Source: Pezicula radicicola
Lineage: Eukaryota > Ascomycota > Leotiomycetes > Helotiales > Dermateaceae
DNA length: 64,000 nt
Assembly: GCA_003008705.1 (NCBI GenBank)
Contig: PDUO01000015.1
Location: 191,290-255,289 of the forward strand
Direction: 5' to 3'
Shown here: piece by piece, positions 22,964-34,108 of the stretch
Layout: every line of letters starts with the position of its first letter
How positions within the stretch are numbered: the first letter of the stretch is position 1
Notes under the pieces: model-generated
The model's database searches: none
The model's input: the letters and a program-made list of their open reading frames with translations, nothing else
Told to the model about the DNA's origin: nothing
Made by a program: the position numbers and the translations under genes

Positions 22964-23071
22964 GCGACTCAAAATATCTGGGCGGCTCAAAACAACTGGG
23001 TGATTTAAATCATTTGGGCGACTCAAATCACTTGGGCGACTCAAACCAATTGGGCGACTGAAAACATCTCA
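22964..23071. repeat. Six-unit exact-length 18-nt tandem array
   Basis: The six units start at 22964, 22982, 23000, 23018, 23036 and 23054, with the unit close to GCGACTCAAATCACTTGG. All are exactly 18 nt long with substitutions but no indels. The array is between the 3' ends of the 203-residue secreted-protein gene and BTB paralogue 3. The unit is the clearest form of a motif dispersed over the window. Confidence 0.85.
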
Positions 23072-23162
23072 GCAGCTTTACTATCATTGATGCACTCTGT
23101 TGCTCTAGCATAATTATCGTTGCTGCGCAGCGATCTCATGCTGTCATCTCCATTCCATCAAC

Positions 23163-24531
23163 TCATACCACCTCATCGTTGTACTGCCAAGGGTATTCGC
23201 CATGTTCAATCTCCGCACAAAGTAAGCAGTTCTTATAAACGCCATCCATGCCAGGCAAATCGTCCGACATATCGTACTCGAGATTCTTGTAGAATAGGTT
23301 GGATAACATCTCAATAGCATTCTTAAATGTTGGTCCAAGATATTGCCACTGAGGAAACAACTGAACCATTCTAACAACCAGACTTCGAAAGTACGGTGGG
23401 TCCTCCGTTTGGCCATGCTCGAGACGATAAACTCTCTTGAATTGATCGTATTCCATCATGATTCGTCGCTCGGATATAGCTGCAATTCGAAAGATGTAGT
23501 ATGCATTTCTGCACTTAATTTGGAGGCGGTCGTACCCTTTCTTGATCACAGCGTAGATCTTCGGATGTTCGTTAAAGAGGGGGCTGTTGAGTTCGTCGGG
23601 TTTGAAGAGACTGACGCAATGGACGTAGCACTCTCTGAATAGGTTCTTATTTTGTAGCTTGTGAGCAGTAACGATGAGCCTTTCGCGGTTTTGGCGGATC
23701 TGTTGGCGGAGGATGGGACTGAACTTTATAGCCTTATGGAGAGATGCGGAGAATGCTGGGATTGCAAGGTAGAAGTCGGCAAGTCTAACGAGACTGATAA
23801 GTTGTGATGTATTGCGGAAGGAATAGTCTTGTCGGTATATCGCGCATATAAACATCTCGAAGCGATTTTCCTCCCCTTGCTTCTCTCCGGCGCTCAGAGC
23901 TGCGCGGTTCTCGACGTCAACATCACGATCAGAGGCCTGGACAGCAGATTCGTTAACATAATAATACATGGATGTCTTTTACAGGCAACGTTCTATAGCG
24001 GCGAGTGATAGCGTTGGGTGTGCGCGGCCAAGTAACGCACAGGTTGTATCCTTTGATCCACGCTCCGGGGGAGCATAGCAAAACCGTACCCAATAAAGAG
24101 AAAATGTGGATACGTACCCTGTGTCGTGCTTCCAAACCCCAAGTTCCATCATCATCTGTAACACTGACATACTCATACTTGAACTTGTCCGATCCAGGCT
24201 CTGGCGTTGCAGGTTCTTCAGGCATATCCATAAACTTGTCAAAGAAAGCCGATCTCTGCTTCAAAATGATCGAATGCACATGAAAAGTCTTGTTAAAGAC
24301 CGTGATGCTTGTATCCCGGGGCAGACTGTCAATTGAACCGTGATCGATGGGATCTTGGAAGTACATAACAACCAATCTGCGCGGATCATTAGGAGCAACA
24401 TGCCACCACTTCTGGCCGCCGGGCTGTACGGATTCGTCAAGGGCATCGAGGGCTTTAGTGAGAGAAGATCCTGGGAAGACGGTGCTATCTGCGAAGCAGA
24501 CTCGGCGCTGTTGACGGTGACTTTCCGCCAT
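23163..24531 (-). CDS. BTB/POZ domain protein, paralogue 3 (408 aa)
   Basis: Exons are complement(24118-24531) and (23163-23975); the 142-nt intron has donor GTACGT and acceptor GTAAAAG. The frame change between the two open segments is resolved by this intron. The BTB core is FHVHSIILKQRSAFFDKFMD. Compared with paralogues 1 and 2 it carries an N-terminal extension of about 50 residues (MAESHRQQRRVCFADSTVFP). The tail LCAEIEHGEYPWQYNDEVV keeps the ending shared by the family. Same arrangement and intron position as the other two, so the three arose by duplication and have since diverged strongly. Confidence 0.85.
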
Positions 24532-26906
24532 ATTTGCTGATGGTGATGTCGTTGCTGGTGAATGCCGAGACTGCGGTCGAAGTAGTGAAGCTCGCTTATT
24601 CTGAGTCGCTGAATTGGTTTGAGCGACTGAAAACTACGCTAGAAGCCCAACACTAGCGTCGTTCATAAGAGTTTCTTGAAGATGAGATTGTATTTTACAA
24701 GGTGTGAGGCTACCAGCAGTCATATTGGGAGTTTGGGAACAATGCAGGGAGGTAAATTTGAGTCGCTAACTTGATTTGAGTGATTCTAATATTCTTAAAG
24801 ATACTCCTGCTCAGCAATAAACACATGCCCTGTATGAATCAATTTCAGAATCAGACTGAATACAAACTACTAGCAGTCTGTTTGATTTACCCATTAGTTA
24901 GACAATTAGGTCATTGAAGTAGTCCAAGAAACTTAAATAACGTGCTCAACTTCAGCCAATTCAACATGCTAGATAACTTTAAGTCGCTGAATTATTTTGA
25001 AAAACTTAAATACTTTGAATAACTCAAGCATTGAATAACGCAACTACCTTGAATAAGTAAAGTATTCCCAAGGTTACTTAACATACTACATCGCTACATA
25101 ATTCGAGTCGCCAAATTAGTTCGAGTGGCTCAAGTACTCAGAACTTAGCTTAGTATCACTAACACGAGCCAGAAGCGCATTAATATCATCGAACTCGAAT
25201 ATGAGCTTCATATGTACTGAATCTGGTGTAACTTGCAAATCAAGATCATAATAAACACTAATACTTTTCACTTTAACAAACGGAAAACTTAGTTCCAATT
25301 CTAGGCAAAAAGCTAGGAGATCAAAGTCCTGAAATAATTTCACTTGAATGTTTGAAGGAAAATAGAAGTTCGAAGAAAACCGGACCTTGCATCGTTGACT
25401 CGGTTTAGCGACTCAAGTGTGTGTCGCTTCGCTTAGCCTATGAGAATACAACCTTGCCAAGAATGATACCAACAGCAAAAGAAAGAATCCCATGGCGATC
25501 ACACGCTCAATTTAAACTCAGAAATACCTTGAACGCTCAACTTGGTTAGCCTCTAGAGCTGAATTCAAGAATGACTTCCATATGGTTTCAAGGGCACAGG
25601 CCGGTCACTTTACATGCCCGATTACCACCGCTTAAAGGAATCGTAGAAGTTGTTTAAGAACTCGGGATATCTCACTCATTGAGAGAGCACCTAAACTATT
25701 TCCCCCTCGACTACAATCCTGTTGGATCATGGGTCTGCGTTCGAGTAATTGAAACGATGTAGGCAACCCAGAAGAAAATCCACTAAGCTTATAAGCTTTG
25801 CGCTTGACCGACATCTATAAGATCTGTCATTGCACAAAGAGAAATATTTAACAAGCTTTCAAAACAATGAAAAATCCTTTCCCTGTATTACACAACTAGT
25901 GACAATGTCTAACATATTCTATGTCATTATTCTTAGACTGGGAGTGGGAAGCCAAACACTACGCCATGCTTAGTAAATACTTCATGACTACTGCTCAATT
26001 AACGGCTTACAGGTTTTGAATTTGGATGTCATTATTTTCCAGATATCTGCTACCTTGCAATTCAAGTGGTTTCATGTTGCTGCATCCTGACTCAGTGGAA
26101 ACAGTATTCGTTACTATTAGCAATTAAGTACGAAGTAGACATCTCGATTTTAAATGCTGAAATAATTAGAGCAGTTCTAATTTATATATCACTTGATTAC
26201 TTGGGTTCGGAAATTACTTAGTGTCGGTATAAGCCGATATAGTGCCCAATATAATAACAACTGGCAAACTAGTGAATATCACGTAGTGTGCTGTGTTGTA
26301 GTAAGATTGGTTCGATTCTCTAACTACTAAGTGGAATCGTAGTCTAATTATACAAATCCAGAAACAAGGACTAGTCCTGTTTAGGCTAGTGGCGCGGCGC
26401 GGCCCGGCTGAACGCGGCTTCCTATTGGCCTAGTGCGTTGCTGGCGCCCTTACATAATACACACGTGATATCAGAAATCGACATTCCAGTTCCAACAGTT
26501 CTATTACGCCTATCTATTAATTCGCTCTAGGTGTTATAACAGGTATAGAAGAGAGGGAGAGAACGGTAACGGCCAAGATTGCTCTAGATGAGTGCTTTAC
26601 CATGCATACTGCCATATGCCTGGGGCTTGGATGTTGTTTAACTGAATGAATGAATCATTCAATCAATTTCAAACTCCCTTTCGACATTCCTTTCAATCTT
26701 TCCTACGCGCGATCGCGTAACTGCGCACGTGGCCTGCTACCACAACTCTAGAAGCCCGAAAAATTTATATGTATCTTCACGACGATTATTTCTATCTCAG
26801 TTTACAAGCTACCGTCACAACAAGTAGAAACAGGCTTAGATATCCCTTTGCATGCTACTTCGGTACTCTAGGCTTTGCACCACCTAAGGCGGTACGCCCG
26901 TCGTTG
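24532..26906. other. Gene-poor spacer with dispersed repeats
   Basis: Degenerate copies of the 18-nt repeat fill much of 24595-25145, including GAGTCGCTAACTTGATTTG. A 75-codon minus frame at 25116-25343, preceded upstream by an ATG with hydrophobic codons near 25493, might be a remnant gene, but I cannot join them convincingly. The rest to 26906 is AT-rich with nothing recognised. Confidence 0.45.
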
Positions 26907-28172
26907 TTATGCCTGCTTCAGACGCCCGTCCGCCGCTCTCATCAAGTCGTCTTCGAGGATGTCTAAGAACTTTGGCCCCTTCGGCTCGTAGCCTAGCACC
27001 TTCTGAGCGCGGTGCGCGCACGACCGCGGGTTCGACCCGAATATAATCCGCGCCGCGCCAGGAAGGGGTATCTGGGTGAGCATACCGTCAATCTCCTCCA
27101 GCGAGACCTGCTTTGGTTCCTCAGTGGGAAGTAGACCCTTGGATTTGAGGATCTTTCCGGTGGCGCTGGCGATGTCAATCTGGGAGATTTCTTCGCTGGT
27201 TGTGAAGTAGTAGCCCTGTTGAGGAAGTCGTCAGGTGGCACGTTACCGATGCTGCCATCAATATGAAAGAAAGAGAAGGGCAAAATAAAGGGACCTAGGC
27301 AAAGATATGAATTTCTATGCGTACCTCATGACCCTATTCAGCGCCTTGTCCGCCCGCGGCCGCAGCCTCCACAAGCTTCAGGAAGACTTGTGCGACGTCC
27401 TCAACGTGTACCGTGGAATATATGTTAGACCTCGGGTCCAAGTAAAAAGTCGCTCCCGTCTTCAAGCTCTCTTTGTAGAAGGCCGGCACATAGAAGCTCT
27501 CGATCCGGCCTGGGCCAGTGCCTCTACCGTGAATGTTCGGTGGGCAGACGATGGCGGTCTTGACCTTATCGCCGTGAGCGGTCCATGTTTCCTGGATTAG
27601 CGCCTCCGTGCGGCGATGGATCGCTTCGGCTGGCAGTGACCAGATAGTGTCAATGTCATCGACGTCCGACCACACCTTCGGGTTCAACTCGCCGAGTCTG
27701 TCCCACTGAGATACAATGGCTGTGCCGCCGAGGTGAAGGTAGAACGAGGGTAACGAGGCGGAGGCCCGCACGATCAGGCCGTCAAGGAGCGCTTGAACGG
27801 CGGGTTCATGGTCTGAGTTACCATTATCTTGTATTTATTGGTTAACTTCTTCCGCTATAGGTGGGAGTTTCACGGGGCGATGGCATACGGACTACGATAT
27901 CAGTCTCTGAGGCAGCCTGTCTTAGAAGATCACTGCTGTCGAAGCCCGCTCTGAGGATCTTAACGTTTGGATATTTCTCAGAGAAACTCGCAGTTGGGTC
28001 CCGGAGGACAACCGTAATATCATACTCCGGGTGAGCAGTAACTAGAGTGTTGAACACAGTCCCACCGGTATATCCAGTAGCTCCGGTGCTATTAACGGTT
28101 AGCAACGCTAATTGTCATGCGGGAGGCGGGCTCAGGAGGTTCCAGGGCGTACAGCAAGATTTTAGGAGCCAT
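26907..28172 (-). pseudogene. NAD(P)-dependent epimerase/dehydratase-like gene with premature TAG
   Basis: Four exons, complement(26907-27215, 27325-27827, 27889-28088, 28153-28172), give 344 codons. A tiny first exon supplies MAPKIL and joins at TGATGYTGG, the Rossmann dinucleotide-binding loop. Exon 4 carries GYYFTTSEE and ends ILEDDLMRAADGRLKQA. All junctions agree with the extended short-chain dehydrogenase/NmrA-like family, whose members reduce or rearrange sugar or ketone substrates with NAD(P)H. Codon 238 is TAG (27334-27336) where the context GGQGAE-x-GHE suggests a former TGG. Exon 3 then runs three more codons to a normal donor, so the stop is not an intron artefact. The body is distinctly GC-rich against AT-rich flanks. 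It is either a recent pseudogene or makes a truncated protein. Confidence 0.75.
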
Positions 28173-29278
28173 TGCTAAGTATTTTAAATTAACTGTAATA
28201 GATCAAAATCAGAATTCGGTTTGGAATAAGAATGTGATAGTTAGATTCCGCAGTTCTAACTTGAGTCGGGAGGCCGCTTATAGCTGTCATGATTTATTAG
28301 GCTTCTGTAGCTGCGTACGCATTTCAGCCAGATTATAAGAGCATTTGTAATCGTCCGGGGCTTCCGGAACCACATGCACACATTGCACAGAAGCAGATTG
28401 AGTTAGTTGTGACGTGCCATTTTCCGAAGATGTACTATAATTGGTTTACACATTCATTGAGCAGAGTAACTCTATTTTAAAGAAAACTTATTATATACTA
28501 GTTTAAGTTATTAAATTAGTATATAAATTAATGAAAAGTTAAAATATATAATAATAAAATTTTAAAACTAGTAAAGCATTAATAATAAAGAAAGCTTTAT
28601 AAAAGAAAGCTAAATTATACTTACAATTAATCGTTGGCCTCGCTTAGGTAGCCTCTACGTTGTATTCGCTCTGAGTTGTATTCACTTATAATTAGGGAAA
28701 GTAATATCTATCCTTTATACACTAACCCTATTAATTATTTATAAGATCTATATTAAAGCTGTAAGGTCTATTAATAACCTCTACATTCCCTTATAATAAT
28801 ATCATAGCAATTATAGGCTAATGTATCCTATGAAATTTAGTATATTTTATTGTTTGTCTAATAGTTGCTATTTGTGTAAGGAAAATATATACTGTAGAGT
28901 TATTGTATCCTCCTAGACAAATAGAGACTTTATAATAATCTATAGTTAAGAAATGTGCCAGAGAGCTAGCTAGTGCATACAATTCAATATTATAAACAGA
29001 ACAATAGGCTTTAAAATAGTCTCACCGGGCATGTCATAGGTCTATTGTAGTTAGTATAGTAGTAACTATCCTACTCTAGTGGTACTATAGTAATAACTAA
29101 ACCTATGAATCTGCTCAGACCTTGTTGCGTGTCGAAGGGTGCCTAATCCTTCTCCACGAAGAAAGCGGGGGTTGGGGGCGACAGTGGTCAAGTCTTAACC
29201 GTCCAATCCATACTGTACCACATAAGTTAGGTCATTTCTAATACCGTCCCTCCAGCGGGGCACTCGGAATAATACAGT

Positions 29279-29415
29279 CTCCCCCCTTGAACAGACTGGT
29301 AGCGTACGTTCAGATATTTTTCTATTAAAGGAAATTACCAGGCCCTATACGGATAATTTTATACTATATCAAGTATTTTAAGTGACTACACTACCAGTCC
29401 GTTCAGGGGGGTGGT
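29279..29415. mobile_element. Possible MITE with about 25-bp inverted ends
   Basis: CCCCCCTTGAACAGACTGGT at the left matches the reverse complement of the right end (CACCCCCCTGAACGGACTGG) with a few mismatches. It is about 137 bp long with an AT-rich centre and no coding frame. Confidence 0.45.
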
Positions 29416-29940
29416 TGGTAGCTTCTTGTCGCACTCATCGCTTAGCTATGATTTCCAATCCTCGCATCGCCCCATTACAGGACGAGGCCAGCAACTAGGC
29501 AGCGTAGATTCAAAAGATTCATCAAAATTAAGATTTGTTGATTTCCGAGGGTTGCTGTAACCGTCGTGAATTGAGGCTTCCCAACTAAAGAAAAGAGCCT
29601 CGGCAATTGAATAATCCAGAAGATTGAGATTGACTTCCAAGATTCAGATTGATTTCCAATCAATCTGAATCTCTTGTTGTGTATATTAACCCTCAGGTTT
29701 TCTGTTAAGAAATAATCAATCCTTTTTTGAATTATAAGAGTAGCTATCATCTATTTCCAGACTGGAAAGCACATAGCCCGCACTTCATTTTCTGCTGTAC
29801 GGACCCTCAGATCTCTCGGGGTCATGCCCTGTCATCTGCTTTCAGGGAATCAAGTACTTATATCTTTATTCTAGATGATCCTTCCGCCTCTACAATTGTC
29901 ATCGCGTTCAATCTAACCCAGAGTGATTTCTACTTCCAAT

Positions 29941-30099
29941 ATGTCGGCCCCCAATCGTGCCGAACTCCTCCAGACTGTCCATGCGTTCATCGCTCAGCTC
30001 AATAGATGGACTTCCGACTCTGTCCTTTCCCTGAGATCACCATCAGCCACTCACACCTCAGAGTTTATGCAACGGGCTGGCGTGCAGCGGCCAGAATAA
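29941..30099 (+). pseudogene. Possible 5' fragment of an NTF2/SnoaL-like gene
   Basis: A 52-codon frame starts MSAPNRAELLQTVHAFIAQL and continues NRWTSDSVLSLRSP, a pattern I associate with small fungal NTF2-like proteins (helix followed by a W-x-x-D-S segment). It ends at TAA inside the AT-rich tract, and the following 150 bp carry several stops in all frames. The assignment is weak; it may be a relic. Confidence 0.3.
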
Positions 30100-30383
30100 G
30101 CCGTGCCTGGAGCAGTTTTCTATCGCCTGACGAGAGAACAAGCGATTGGGTTTCTAGGATCTATTTACAATGGGTTTTAGTGTTTCATGTAGATGAATTG
30201 AAATCTCAACTCTGCAGATACAGTCTACCGTTACGCTTTGTACAAATGGCTCTGTGATTTTATGAGGTTCAAAAGTGACTGATTTTCTAAGAGCTCTGTA
30301 CGATAGTACGCAAAATCAGCCGTGTAGAGCTCTTCCCTACCCTTAGAGCACGCATTTAGAAGCAATACGATTGAACAAAGAAC

Positions 30384-30871
30384 GTGTCAGATTTTGCAGT
30401 GCATTTCAAACAACTGTACTCTACTGTGAGCTCTCTCATCTACCGTCTTAAAAAGCAAGATACACTCGATTTCTACTCGAAGCCACGGCTCGGGGCACCC
30501 AAAGTGATCAATAATCGTCAAGATAGGGCTTTGGTACGCTACAAAGTAGCTAATCCAAGGTGCTCTCTTAAGCTTTTAGCTACCCCTTCTAAGTCTGGCG
30601 TTAAACTTGACCGAAATACTGTCCGACACAACATATCTTGAAAGCCTACGGGAAGTCAAAGAGGGTCCCACGCAAGAAGCCTTGCCTCCGGCTAGAGAAT
30701 ATAATAAAGAGACTCTCATGGACAAGGGTTGAGAAGAAGAACAGAAACTGGCGGACTGTATGCCGATTAGATGAGGCTACATTTTATGTCGGAGAGTCAA
30801 ATAATATCTTCTACGTTACACGCGGACCAAACGAGGAGTGCCTAGGCCAGAATTTAAACTCCCAAGAGTAA
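30384..30871 (+). pseudogene. Broken Tc1/mariner-type transposase
   Basis: The first segment (30384-30641) resembles the helix-turn-helix part (STVSSLIYRLKKQDT, then KPRLGAPK). A +1 shift then leads to 30638-30871 with KKPCLRLENIIKRLSWTR, WRTVCRLDEATF and YVTRGPNEECL, the order seen around the first catalytic Asp of Tc1-type transposases. The rest of the catalytic domain is missing and I find no terminal repeats. It is a different subfamily from the 48229 element. Confidence 0.65.
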
Positions 30872-31949
30872 ATGAAAGTTAAGGTCTGTAGGACTGGAAA
30901 TTTATATTACAGTAATAGCTATTAAGCAAGATATCTTAGCATACAGTGACTTGCCTTACCTCTGCACTTTTTGGCGCTCGGGCCAACCCTGAAAAAAAAT
31001 CAAATCTTCTAGATCTTGTCTTCTACAGAACTAGTATAGAACTATAGTTATAAAGCTTAGATCTTAAGAGTACTATTATTAGTATATACTTTAGTAGGTT
31101 TTAAAATTTAAAGTAAAATAATTTAGTAGTTTATTTTATATAAAGAAAAGAAGGAATTTTATTATTTTTATATAAATACTACTTCTTTGTACCGTCGGAA
31201 TAAAATACCTCACGTTTCACTACGTTTTACCATGTTTTTGATACTACAGCACGAGTCTAGCCCAAAGGGGACCAGCCCCTTGGTTTCATGTGGTTATAAG
31301 ATTACATCTCTTGTAGATAGCCTCTTCTATAGACAACTAATCAACACCTTTCGACAATGAGCATACTAAGTGAAAAAAGCACTAGTCTGCCCGTCGAGTA
31401 GTTGATTAAATCAACCGACAGTACCCTTTATATTATACTTCTTATTATTCCTCTATTGTTTCTTAACTAATTAGCTTAAAATTTTATATAATTACTTCTT
31501 TAACTTCTTTTTATCTATTAGTAAATTAATTTTTCATTTTTGAAGTAGCCTAAGCGCCGAAAAGTACAGAGGTAAGGTAAGTTACTATATATACGTTATA
31601 TTATTATATTATTTATAATAAAGTTAATATAAGTAAATAAAAGAATTACTAAATATGCTTTTATTACTTTAGAAAATTAATAATTAATATTAATACCTTA
31701 GTTGAGTAGACATGTAGGATAAGATGTTGTTTACTCCGTAGGACAGCGGCTAATCCAAAAATAGCCTTGATTCAGGGGTAAATCCCCTCAAGAACAAGGA
31801 TAAATTTTCGCGAGCGACAAGGACAAGGTGGGAGATCCAGACTGAGCATCAATCCATGCACATGCCTGTCACAGCCATGTTCGTCTTCAGCGACAACAAC
31901 CTAGGCTTAGAACACAGATGTGATATTCAGATGCCCCGAAGTGAGCGCT

Positions 31950-33140
31950 ATGCTTCATGTGCGTCGATTGCGCAGTGTCCGGTCTTTACCCTGCATTCTC
32001 TTAGTCGCCGCTACCTTCTATCTTCTCCTTGCATACGGGCCTCAGCAAATACCAGAGAATCAGAGACAAGGGAAGCTAGACGGACCCCTTGAGAAGCATC
32101 AATCTCACCCAACTTACGAACATAACTCTCCTTATCGACTGCGCGCAAACCACTCCTTCGAAAATATACTCGATTCGCAACTCGTGGCTCTCGAATCACA
32201 GATCCGCGATGATCTGCCGGCGAGGGAACAGAACTTAGTTGCCAACTTGACGATATGGCAGATTGCATCACCAAAAGAAGCGTCGACCTGGTCGTCATGG
32301 AGGAGTCAATGGCGTACTAATAATAGAGAATGGAACTACCGTCTCTACACAGGCGAACCGACGGATATCCTCTCACTCTTCCCTTCCATCCCCGAAATTA
32401 AAGCAGCATATTACGAACTCCCTACCCTCAGAACAGATCTTCTCCGCTATTTGTTACTGTGGTACTATGGCGGATTCTTTGCAGAGGTTGATACATGGGG
32501 ACGAATAGGAATGCGTGACTGTGTTCCCATTCAAGATGTAGTACTCCAGAGACGGAACGTCAGTTTGATGGTTGGCATTGAGATTGACGAGCCATACTTG
32601 AGTGCCGAGACAAAAGCAGCATGGCATTGGACAAGGAGCTTTGGATTTGGACAATTTGTAGTATGGGCGCCGAAACGATTTGATCCTGTCGTACGCCGAG
32701 CAATTGTTAGAGCAATTGCACACACCCGGATGCAGAGTAAGGTCAAGAGTAATGCTTGGATTAAGCTTGCTCGACACCAATCGAACATGGGGGAGGTTAC
32801 TGGGGCTAGTATGTTTACCAACGCTGTACTAGAAGTACTGAGTGAGACTCTGGTCGAGGACCATGTATTGCGCGACAGAGATGCAGGACTCGAGAGGAGA
32901 GTTACATGGAAAAGATTTCGAGGATTGAAGGAAATAGCATGGGTTGAACCACACCAAGCTGCTGAAGGGAAAGAAAATGATATGAGAGGCATAGCTATAC
33001 TGCCAATTAATGTTTGGGCAAGTGGGCAAAGACACAGCGGCTCAGGGGATTTCGAGGATGACGACGCCTGTGTGAATCACGTTTATGGGAAGAAGCCGCC
33101 TAATTTTGAAAAGGGCTTATTTGAGAGAATATTCGGATAA
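31950..33140 (+). CDS. GT32 glycosyltransferase, Och1-like type II membrane protein (396 aa)
   Basis: The in-frame GTG at 31920 is ignored; ATG 31950 gives a short basic cytosolic tail and one membrane segment (LPCILLVAATFYLLLAYG, residues 13-30), the usual type II Golgi layout. The GT32 core is visible: IWQI, W...W...N..W.YRLY, then LPTLRTDLLRYLLLWYYGG (residues 158-175) followed by FFAEVDT. In Och1-type alpha-1,6-mannosyltransferases the last motif is DxD, used for Mn2+/GDP-mannose; here the first Asp is Glu (E179-V-D181). The gene has no intron. It probably acts in N-glycan outer chain or related glycan extension in the Golgi; whether the Glu alters activity is open. Confidence 0.85.
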   Translation: MLHVRRLRSVRSLPCILLVAATFYLLLAYGPQQIPENQRQGKLDGPLEKHQSHPTYEHNSPYRLRANHSFENILDSQLVALESQIRDDLPAREQNLVANLTIWQIASPKEASTWSSWRSQWRTNNREWNYRLYTGEPTDILSLFPSIPEIKAAYYELPTLRTDLLRYLLLWYYGGFFAEVDTWGRIGMRDCVPIQDVVLQRRNVSLMVGIEIDEPYLSAETKAAWHWTRSFGFGQFVVWAPKRFDPVVRRAIVRAIAHTRMQSKVKSNAWIKLARHQSNMGEVTGASMFTNAVLEVLSETLVEDHVLRDRDAGLERRVTWKRFRGLKEIAWVEPHQAAEGKENDMRGIAILPINVWASGQRHSGSGDFEDDDACVNHVYGKKPPNFEKGLFERIFG

Positions 33141-34108
33141 ATTTAAAAAGTTAATGTATAATGTCGCCTTTCCTTGTGACAATTCTTGGTGTGCTGAAGA
33201 GCATTTGCAGACCTAGGCCTAAGAGCTATCATACATCCTTTCTACATCTGATATTTTAGAGTCGTAGCTTGCGCAGGAGCTGTGTGTAGCAGTAAGGCGA
33301 CATGAGAAGTATGGCATCATTAGGAGCATGTAAGAGACAGGTTCGAGTAAATCCGACCAACCCATCTGATTTGAAGGTACTCGGCACAATCAACTTACTA
33401 ACCCTATCAGAATAATCTCTCCCAAACCAATTCGTGCGGTATTAACCCTCTTTGAGGAATTCATCAACTTAGCCTCTCTCACCGAGCGTGGTTGGGCAAG
33501 GCCTCCTCTCTTAAGTACCTGTGTATTAGACTATAGCAAGATCGTCAATAATACTACCAACATCAGCATCCTTACCGTACAATATTCTCACTCTGATTCC
33601 CCTCTCTCTTCCTCAAATCATCCCATCCTCATGCCGACTTCGTGTCCTGGCCACTTAGTTTAGCGAGCACGTCGCTACTGTGCCTCTACCTTGCACAACC
33701 ACCTACCTACCTTAGTAAATCATAATCTATTCTACAGCAAGAGTACTTACTCACAGCATTTAAAACGCCAATTCCTAGTTTTGTAAAATTGAAGAGGACT
33801 TTTGCTCAGCATTAATGGCACGATCGAAGAACTTATACTCTACTCTTCCTGTTCTTGATGCATACTTTTGATCCATGGAGGACTACTACCAGCACGCCAA
33901 GTACTATTAAAACTATGGAACAGATTCCCAGAACTGTTAAAAGATAATGCATTTCTCATTGTATCTACCAGACCAAAGAACGGAGGATGTTAAAAACTTT
34001 CAGAAAAGAAAGCGGGAAATACGCCGTACAATAAAAGCGCCGGCACCAGCCATACCAAGAAATTCGCTCAAAGTATAATCAGTTACACTAATCCGGAAAT
34101 ATATGCTC
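33141..34108. other. Convergent spacer
   Basis: This is the 3' region shared by the GT32 gene and the MTC1-like gene, which end towards each other. I see no gene and no clear repeat. Confidence 0.55.

Larger units (their letters stand above)
28173..31949. other. AT-rich decayed tract
   Basis: Strongly AT-rich blocks (28440-28900 and 31020-31730) rich in TTA/TAA look like RIP-type decay. It includes an inverted-repeat element (29279-29415), a possible gene fragment (29941-30099) and a broken Tc1-type transposase (30384-30871). No intact gene is visible. Confidence 0.6.

Noticed and set aside
25116..25343. 75-codon minus-strand frame, perhaps a fourth BTB fragment or a secreted protein with exon 1 near 25490
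   Set aside because: No F-x-VHS core and no splice combination keeps the frame with confidence.
26270..26335. GGTTCGATTCTC, a second B-box-like word
   Set aside because: The T-stem does not pair and no upstream A-box is found.
26970..27060. CGGGTTCGACCCG, a possible tRNA B-box
   Set aside because: It lies in the last exon of the epimerase-like gene and has no A-box or acceptor stem around it.
31920..31949. Upstream GTG start for the glycosyltransferase
   Set aside because: Non-ATG, and the ATG at 31950 gives the standard type II membrane layout.
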